Shown: piece by piece, positions 7,074 to 11,450 of the stretch
How the letters are laid out: every line of letters starts with the position of its first letter
How positions within the stretch are numbered: the first letter of the stretch is position 1
Source of the DNA: Acidimicrobiia bacterium
GTDB taxonomy: Bacteria > Actinomycetota > Acidimicrobiia > UBA5794 > JAOTWH01
Assembly (NCBI GenBank): GCA_029863035.1
Contig: JAOTWH010000056.1
Coordinates: forward strand, 1 to 11,450
Direction: 5' to 3'
DNA length: 11,450 bases
Made by a program: the position numbers and the translations under genes
Notes under the pieces: generated by a model
Told to the model about the DNA's origin: nothing
Databases searched by the model: none
The model's input: only the letters and a program-made list of their open reading frames with translations

Positions 7074-8288
7074 CTAGCTCTTGGCTGCCGAATAGGCATC
7101 GGCGTAATAGGTGCCGAAGTCGCCGAGGTCCTCGAAGAACTCGAGCCTGTCCCTCACCTCTTGACTCGGGTAGATGGACGGGTCTTCAAGGATCTCTTCA
7201 TAGATGAACTCCTCCGCCGCCGCGTTGGGGCTGGCGTAGTAGTTGTAGTTGGTCAACTCACCTCCGTTGAACCCGTCGAGGATGAAGTTGATGAACGTCT
7301 GTGCCGAGCACGGATGCTCCACGGTTGAAGGTATGGCGATGGTGTCTACCCACGCCGCCGCTCCTTCAGTGGGGATGGCGTAGCCGAAGTCCTCGTAGGC
7401 GTCGTAGTCGTCGGTCGAGGCCTCGTCGTATGCGGCCAGGAAGTCGCCGTTCCAGCCTTGTGACACCACGGTCTCGCCGCTGGTCAGCAGATCCCAGTAG
7501 CCGGCCGAGGAGAACGCTGCGAGCCGGTCCTTGGTCTCCTTAATCAGGGCGGCGGCCTCGTCGACCTCGGCGGGATCCGTCGAGTTGATGGAGTAGCCCA
7601 GGTAGATAAGGGCCGCACCCATCGTCTCCCGCTCGTCGTCGAGCAGCGAGATGAATCCAGTGTTGGCGGCGCTCATCTCCGGGTCGAAGATGACGCCCCA
7701 CGACACGCCGTTCTCATCGTCGATCGAGCCGTATGCGTAACCGATGCCCGTGGTTCCCCACTGGTACGGAGCCGAGTACTGATTGCCCGGGTCATAGGGC
7801 AGAGCGGTGAACTCGGCAGCGATGTTCGAAAGGTTGGGTATCGCAGCGGGGTTGAGCTTCACCAACAAACCCGCATCTTTCATGATCGACACCATGTAGT
7901 CGGATGGCACCACAACGTCGTAGCCGACGCCGGCATCGATCTGGGCCAGCATCGTTTCATTGGAGTCGTATTCGGTGAGCACCACACTGACGCCGGACTC
8001 CTCTTCGAAGGCGGCGAGCAGGTCGGTCACTTCGAACTCCTCAGCCAACGAACCGGTGGGTATGTACTCACTCCAGTTGTACAGGTTGAGGTCGCCGTCG
8101 GTCTCCCCCAGCTGGCAGGCGTCGGCCGCCGCCTGGACACCCGCAGCCGGGGCCTCGGTGCCCGGGGCCTCGGTCGCCGGGGCCTCCGTCCCGTTTGTCG
8201 TGTCCCCCGTGGTCGCCGCAGAATCATCATCCGAGCAGGCGGCGGCAAGCAATGCCAGGGCCATCAGCAGCATCAATAGTCTTTTCAT
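7074..8288 (-). CDS. potD: Polyamine ABC transporter substrate-binding lipoprotein (PotD-like)
   Basis: This 404-residue extracytoplasmic lipoprotein should bind a polyamine and deliver it to the PotBC channel. The N-terminus is a lipoprotein signal peptide (MKRLLMLLMALALLAAAC) with the lipidated Cys at 18, followed by an acidic Thr/Glu/Ala/Pro linker (about 19-48) that spaces it from the membrane. The mature part begins like PotD: LYNWSEYIP gives Trp72, Glu74 and Tyr75. DDERE gives Asp218 and Glu221, GWNGD gives Trp279, and WVDTIAIP gives Trp313 and Asp315. These fit the spermidine-contacting Trp34, Glu36, Tyr37, Asp168, Glu171, Trp229, Trp255 and Asp257 of E. coli PotD, as I recall them. 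The ATG at 8288 is chosen for the signal peptide and an AAGGAG 5 bases upstream; the frame is open further upstream only through potC out of frame. It is 11 bp after potC. Putrescine versus spermidine, or a methylated relative, cannot be told apart. Confidence 0.93.
   Translation of the reverse strand: MKRLLMLLMALALLAAACSDDDSAATTGDTTNGTEAPATEAPGTEAPAAGVQAAADACQLGETDGDLNLYNWSEYIPTGSLAEEFEVTDLLAAFEEESGVSVVLTEYDSNETMLAQIDAGVGYDVVVPSDYMVSIMKDAGLLVKLNPAAIPNLSNIAAEFTALPYDPGNQYSAPYQWGTTGIGYAYGSIDDENGVSWGVIFDPEMSAANTGFISLLDDERETMGAALIYLGYSINSTDPAEVDEAAALIKETKDRLAAFSSAGYWDLLTSGETVVSQGWNGDFLAAYDEASTDDYDAYEDFGYAIPTEGAAAWVDTIAIPSTVEHPCSAQTFINFILDGFNGGELTNYNYYASPNAAAEEFIYEEILEDPSIYPSQEVRDRLEFFEDLGDFGTYYADAYSAAKS
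8147..8191. repeat. Three 15-bp imperfect direct repeats in the PotD linker
   Basis: Three adjacent 15-bp units share the core CCGGGGCCTCGGT (8147-8161, 8162-8176, 8177-8191; the last has CCGT). On the minus strand they encode repeated TEAP-containing pentapeptides in the flexible linker after the lipidated Cys. Such short in-frame repeats can change copy number by slippage and alter linker length without affecting the binding domain. Confidence 0.75.
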
Positions 8289-8293
8289 TCGGT

Positions 8294-8299
8294 CTCCTT
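8294..8299 (-). promoter_or_regulatory. Ribosome binding site of potD
   Basis: AAGGAG on the minus strand, five bases before the ATG at 8286-8288, lies in the 11-bp gap after the potC stop. It decides the potD start against the much longer open frame upstream. Confidence 0.85.
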
Positions 8300-9106
8300 C
8301 TAGTTGTCTCCTCGACGTTGGATCGCCAGCGATGCAAATACGAGAATCATGGATGCAACGACCATAAGCGTAGATACGGCGTTGATCTCGGGCGTAACAG
8401 AGCGTCGGATGAGCCCGAAAACGTGGACCGGAAGCGTTGTCGACCCAGGTCCCTGAACGAAGCTGGTAATGACGACATCGTCCAACGACAGCGTCAGCGC
8501 AAGTAGCGCCCCGCCCAGAACGCCGGGCATGATGAGCGGCAGCGTCACCCGGCGGAAGGTCTGCCAGCGAGTGGCATAAAGGTCGGCCGCGGCCTCCTCC
8601 ATGGAGGGATCCATGTGGGCCAACCTGGCTCGGACCACGATGGCCACGAACGAGATGTTGAAGGCGATGTGCGCCAAGATGATCGAAGGTCGGCCCAGCG
8701 GCAACCCGATCTGGGTAAACCACAACAGAAGCATCACTGCCATCGTCACATCGGGGATGATGACCGGCAGGTAGAGGACCGCATCGAACGTACCGCGGCC
8801 AACCCACCGCTTGTAGCGATCGATGGCCAGCGCCGCCGCCGTGCCCAACACGGTGGCGATGATCGTCGACCACAACGCCACCCACAGTGTGTTCCGGAGC
8901 GTGGCCAGCAGCTGTTCGTTGCCTGCCATCCGCTCGTACCAACGGAGGGAGAATCCGCCCCAGACCCCAACGTTGCCGGCGCCCGAGAACGAGAACACGA
9001 TGACCACCAGGATCGGCAGGTAGAGGAACGCGAACACGAACCAGCCGTTGAATGAGAGCCAGCGGTCCATTCTCGAGCGCCGTGCGCCGGCTTGCTGCAC
9101 CGTCAT
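8300..9106 (-). CDS. potC: Polyamine ABC transporter permease (PotC-like)
   Basis: This 268-residue inner-membrane permease forms half of the translocation channel. Hydrophobic segments are spaced as in six-helix type I importers, the first at about residues 18-40. The EAA loop that docks on the ATPase is EEAAADLYATRWQTFRRVTL followed by PLIMPG, in the second half of the protein. After it comes LTLSLDDVVITSF, a stretch strongly characteristic of PotC. I chose ATG 9104-9106, which overlaps the potB stop (ATGA) and is preceded by GAGGA; the open frame continues upstream only by reading potB out of frame. A second in-frame ATG at codon 13 is possible but has less support. It is the second permease of a potABCD set, so it should pair with the potB product. 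Confidence 0.93.
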   Translation of the reverse strand: MTVQQAGARRSRMDRWLSFNGWFVFAFLYLPILVVIVFSFSGAGNVGVWGGFSLRWYERMAGNEQLLATLRNTLWVALWSTIIATVLGTAAALAIDRYKRWVGRGTFDAVLYLPVIIPDVTMAVMLLLWFTQIGLPLGRPSIILAHIAFNISFVAIVVRARLAHMDPSMEEAAADLYATRWQTFRRVTLPLIMPGVLGGALLALTLSLDDVVITSFVQGPGSTTLPVHVFGLIRRSVTPEINAVSTLMVVASMILVFASLAIQRRGDN

Positions 9107-9999
9107 ATCGTCCTCGCCCCGGTGCGGAAGTAGATGATGGTCGCCCCCAGCATGACTATCAGGATCGCCCCGGACAGCGCCGAGCCGAACGGCCAATTGC
9201 GCGCTGCACCGAACTGGGTAACGATGTAGTTGCCTAACAGTGTGGTCTTGGCCCCGCCCAGGATGTCTGGTGTCACGTAGGCGCCCAGGCTGGGAATGAA
9301 CACGAGGATCGAGCCGGCGATGATTCCCGGCTTGGACAACGGCAGTGTGATCTTGAGGAAGGCCTTGGTACCCGAGGCATAGAGATCTCTTCCGGCCTCG
9401 ACCAGGCTCCAATCGATGCGCTCGATGGCTGCATAGAGGGGCAGCACCATGAATGGCAGATAGCCATACAGAAGACCGAGGAACACGGCGGGTTCGGTAA
9501 AGAGCATCCGGCCCCACAAGCCGGTCATCTCACCGAGCTGGGTGATGTAGCCGTCCGAGTCGAGCAACATCCGCCAGGCGTAGGTCCTCACCAGGAAGTT
9601 CGACCAGAACGGAATGAGAACGAGGATCAGCAGGATGGTGCGAGTGCTCTGCTTGGGCCGGGTTGCGATCCAATAGGCGAACGCGTATCCGATCACCAGA
9701 CAGAAAACCGTGTTTAGGGTCGCTATCCACAGAGAGCGACCCACGATGGTGCGTACTACCGGATCGGTGAGCCCGGTCCATCCGTCGACGTTCCAATTCT
9801 CGAGTTCCGGCCTGCCGGTCCGACTTCTACTGGCAAAGGAGAACACGAACACGATGAACAGCGGCAGTACGAAGAAGAAGATCAGGTACGCGTAGGCGGG
9901 GACGGCGGTGAGAAACCCGCGCCACGACTGGCGACGTTGGGCCGCCCGCTCCAGCTTCGGGTTGACCGCCACTTCTTCAGTGCTGTTGGACAAGGTCAT
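9103..9999 (-). CDS. potB: Polyamine ABC transporter permease (PotB-like)
   Basis: This 298-residue inner-membrane permease is the partner of the potC product. A charged cytoplasmic N-terminus (about 1-28) is followed by a first strongly hydrophobic helix (about 29-53), a periplasmic loop with NWNVDGWTGL, and further helices including PFWSNFLVRTYAWRMLL, which is typical of PotB. The ATPase-docking loop is VEAGRDLYASGTKAFLKITL with PLSKPG after it, then FIPSLGAYVTPDILGG, another PotB signature. The ATG at 9997-9999 overlaps the potA TGA (ATGA) and the TGA at 9103-9105 overlaps the potC start, so potA, potB and potC are linked without gaps. There is no clear Shine-Dalgarno before its start, so translation probably depends on coupling to potA. 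Length is near the family norm; nothing is broken. Confidence 0.93.
   Translation of the reverse strand: MTLSNSTEEVAVNPKLERAAQRRQSWRGFLTAVPAYAYLIFFFVLPLFIVFVFSFASRSRTGRPELENWNVDGWTGLTDPVVRTIVGRSLWIATLNTVFCLVIGYAFAYWIATRPKQSTRTILLILVLIPFWSNFLVRTYAWRMLLDSDGYITQLGEMTGLWGRMLFTEPAVFLGLLYGYLPFMVLPLYAAIERIDWSLVEAGRDLYASGTKAFLKITLPLSKPGIIAGSILVFIPSLGAYVTPDILGGAKTTLLGNYIVTQFGAARNWPFGSALSGAILIVMLGATIIYFRTGARTI
9111..9115 (-). promoter_or_regulatory. Ribosome binding site of potC within the end of potB
   Basis: GAGGA on the minus strand lies 4 bases before the potC ATG and inside the last codons of potB. Together with the ATGA stop-start overlap this supports coupled translation of the two permeases. 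Confidence 0.65.
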
Positions 10000-11075
10000 T
10001 CGGCCAGCGCCGTTGCTGATTCCGGATGGAAATCGACCACCACTTCGTCGCCGACCTCCCAGCGCCTCATCACGGGGAGGTTCTCGACGCGGACGTCGAA
10101 CGATCCCGAAGCTCCGATGTCGACCTCGTAGAACAGGGATTCCCCGTAGAACGTCCTGCGCGCCACGGAGCCCTTCAGGATGTTGCGGTCCGGCGGGACC
10201 TCGGACACGTCGGCGAAGAGATGGAGTTTCTCCGGGCGCAGCGAGAGAGTGACCGGCGTCCCCGGGCTGGCGTCGGTCTTGGATTGCACGATCTCCCCAC
10301 CGGCTAGCCGCACCGAACCAGACTCCACAACGTGGGCAGGGAGGAAGCTCATGTCGCCCACGAAGCTGGCCACGAACATGTTGGCGGGCGACTCGTAGAT
10401 GTCCTCGGAACTACCCACCTGCACCAGCTTGCCCTCGTTCATGACGCCGATCCGATCCGACATGGTGAGCGCTTCCTCTTGATCGTGGGTCACGTAGATG
10501 AACGTGATGCCGACGTTCTTCTGGATGTCCTTCAACTCCAGCTGCATCGTCTCGCGAAGCTTGAGATCGAGGGCACCGAGCGGCTCGTCGAGGAGCAGAA
10601 CCTTGGGTCGATTGACGAGAGCACGAGCCAACGCCACTCGTTGCTGCTGGCCGCCGGAGAGGGCGAGGGGTCGTCGAGCGTTCAGCCCGCTGAGGCGCAC
10701 CAGATCGATGGCCTCGTTGACTCTCTCGCGTTCGGTCGATTTGTCGACTCCCTGCATGCGCAGCCCGAACCCGACGTTCTGTTCCACGTTCATGTGAGGG
10801 AACAGGGCGTAGGACTGGAACACCGTGTTGACCGGCCGCTTGTTGGGTGGTCGCAGCCCCATCTCCTCGCCGAAGATGCGAATGCTGCCGTCGGTTGGGT
10901 ACTCCAGCCCAGCAATCATTCGCAGCGTTGTGGTCTTGCCACATCCCGAAGGCCCCAGGAGCGAGAAGAACTCACCATCTCGGATTTCGAGGTCGACGTC
11001 ATCGACTGCGACGACATCTTCGCCGAACCTCTTGGTGACACCATGAAGGCCGACCGCTGCCGCGTTTTCACTCAC
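9996..11075 (-). CDS. potA: Polyamine ABC transporter ATP-binding protein (PotA-like)
   Basis: This 359-residue cytoplasmic ATPase powers the PotBC channel. All nucleotide-binding motifs are intact: Walker A GPSGCGKTT at 41-49, Q-loop Gln87 in FQSYALFPHM, signature LSGGQQQR at 139-146, Walker B LLLDEP with Glu164, D-loop ending at Asp170, and switch His197 in THDQEEA. The C-terminal third (about 235-359) is the TOBE-type regulatory domain, including LSLRPEKL, common to PotA and related CUT1-type ATPases. It starts with GTG at 11073-11075, 27 bp after the aldehyde dehydrogenase stop. I see no good Shine-Dalgarno there, and no alternative ATG or GTG lies between that stop and this start. The position ahead of potBCD and the motif set make polyamine import the best call, though the ATPase alone would not exclude another small cationic substrate. 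Confidence 0.93.
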   Translation of the reverse strand: MSENAAAVGLHGVTKRFGEDVVAVDDVDLEIRDGEFFSLLGPSGCGKTTTLRMIAGLEYPTDGSIRIFGEEMGLRPPNKRPVNTVFQSYALFPHMNVEQNVGFGLRMQGVDKSTERERVNEAIDLVRLSGLNARRPLALSGGQQQRVALARALVNRPKVLLLDEPLGALDLKLRETMQLELKDIQKNVGITFIYVTHDQEEALTMSDRIGVMNEGKLVQVGSSEDIYESPANMFVASFVGDMSFLPAHVVESGSVRLAGGEIVQSKTDASPGTPVTLSLRPEKLHLFADVSEVPPDRNILKGSVARRTFYGESLFYEVDIGASGSFDVRVENLPVMRRWEVGDEVVVDFHPESATALAE

Positions 11076-11102
11076 CGACAGTGTGCGAGCCGTGTGCAGC
11101 CG

Positions 11103-11450
11103 TCACCCATGGTTGATCATCACGTGCTTGACCTCTGTGTAGTGATCCAGCGAATAGGCCGACATGTCCTTGCCGTAGCCAGAGTGCTTGAAGCCGCCAT
11201 GGGGCATCTCGGACACGATGGTGATGTGATCGTTTACCCACACGGTTCCGAAACGCAATGCTTTCGTCATCCGCATGGCTCGGCCCACATCGCGCGTCCA
11301 CACCGATGCGGCGAGCCCAAAGTCGACATCGTTCGCCCAGTCGAGAGCAGCGGCTTCGTCGCCGGCGTTCTGCACCGTGAGCACCGGCCCAAAGACCTCC
11401 TGCTGGATGATCTCCGAGCGCTGATCGGCGCCTGCGACGAGGGAGGGCTG
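11103..11450 (-). CDS. Aldehyde dehydrogenase, gamma-aminobutyraldehyde dehydrogenase-like (5' partial)
   Basis: The frame is open from the right window edge to the TGA at 11103-11105, giving the C-terminal 115 residues; the GTG at 11384 is only an internal Val codon. [11 protein letters not shown] holds the Glu-x-Phe-Gly-Pro motif of NAD(P)-dependent aldehyde dehydrogenases that contacts the nicotinamide ribose. [28 protein letters not shown] and the ending [11 protein letters not shown] match E. coli PatD (YdcW), which oxidises 4-aminobutyraldehyde to GABA in putrescine breakdown. The catalytic Cys and Glu lie outside the window. Its position 27 bp upstream of potA, in the same direction, supports a role in polyamine degradation. 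Other aminoaldehyde dehydrogenases, such as betaine aldehyde dehydrogenase, look similar at the C-terminus, so the substrate is likely but not proven. Confidence 0.88.
   Translation of the reverse strand, partial: QPSLVAGADQRSEIIQQEVFGPVLTVQNAGDEAAALDWANDVDFGLAASVWTRDVGRAMRMTKALRFGTVWVNDHITIVSEMPHGGFKHSGYGKDMSAYSLDHYTEVKHVMINHG

Noticed and set aside
8289..8942. Upstream extension of potD by 218 codons.
   Set aside because: The extension reads potC out of frame and would bury the lipoprotein signal peptide; ATG 8288 has a good ribosome binding site.
9107..9517. Upstream extension of potC into potB.
   Set aside because: The residues are an out-of-frame reading of potB; ATG 9106 overlaps the potB stop and has GAGGA before it.
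1..11450. Search for tRNA, rRNA, CRISPR arrays, insertion sequences, attachment sites and riboswitches.
   Set aside because: Nearly every base is in a recognised gene, and nothing in the short gaps resembles these elements.

Overview
The window is a high-GC, gene-dense bacterial segment with two convergent gene clusters and almost no non-coding DNA. GTG starts, ATGA and GTGA gene overlaps, a Thr/Glu/Ala/Pro-rich lipoprotein linker and strong GC bias in third codon positions suggest a high-GC actinobacterium, perhaps of the Acidimicrobiia. The taxonomic call is an inference from style only. No RNA gene, insertion sequence, CRISPR array or phage gene is visible.

Plus strand, 1-4950: three FAD-dependent amine oxidoreductases of the DAO superfamily lie head to tail. 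The first (cut by the left window edge) and the second (starting inside the stop of the first) resemble gamma-glutamylputrescine oxidase PuuB. The third is an 820-residue fusion of a DAO-type dehydrogenase with a GcvT-like folate domain, the architecture of dimethylglycine/sarcosine dehydrogenase.

Minus strand, 11450-4955: read in the direction of transcription, this strand carries the C-terminal part of an aldehyde dehydrogenase closely resembling gamma-aminobutyraldehyde dehydrogenase. It is followed by a complete polyamine-type ABC importer (ATPase potA, permeases potB and potC, lipoprotein potD) with overlapping or nearly touching genes. After a strong hairpin comes a TMADH-family iron-sulfur flavoprotein with its own good ribosome binding site. 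Its stop lies 4 bp from the stop of the plus-strand fusion gene.

The genes read as one catabolic locus. The importer brings in a polyamine or related cationic amine, flavoprotein oxidases and dehydrogenases remove or demethylate amino groups, the aldehyde dehydrogenase oxidises the resulting aminoaldehyde, and the GcvT domain could capture one-carbon units on tetrahydrofolate. Having both polyamine genes and N-demethylating flavoproteins is the most interesting aspect. Substrates could include putrescine or spermidine, N-methylated amines, or dimethylglycine/betaine intermediates. The TMADH-like enzyme keeps the cofactor ligands of TMADH but seems to have a remodelled substrate pocket, so its substrate is open. 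No wholly unknown gene family was found.
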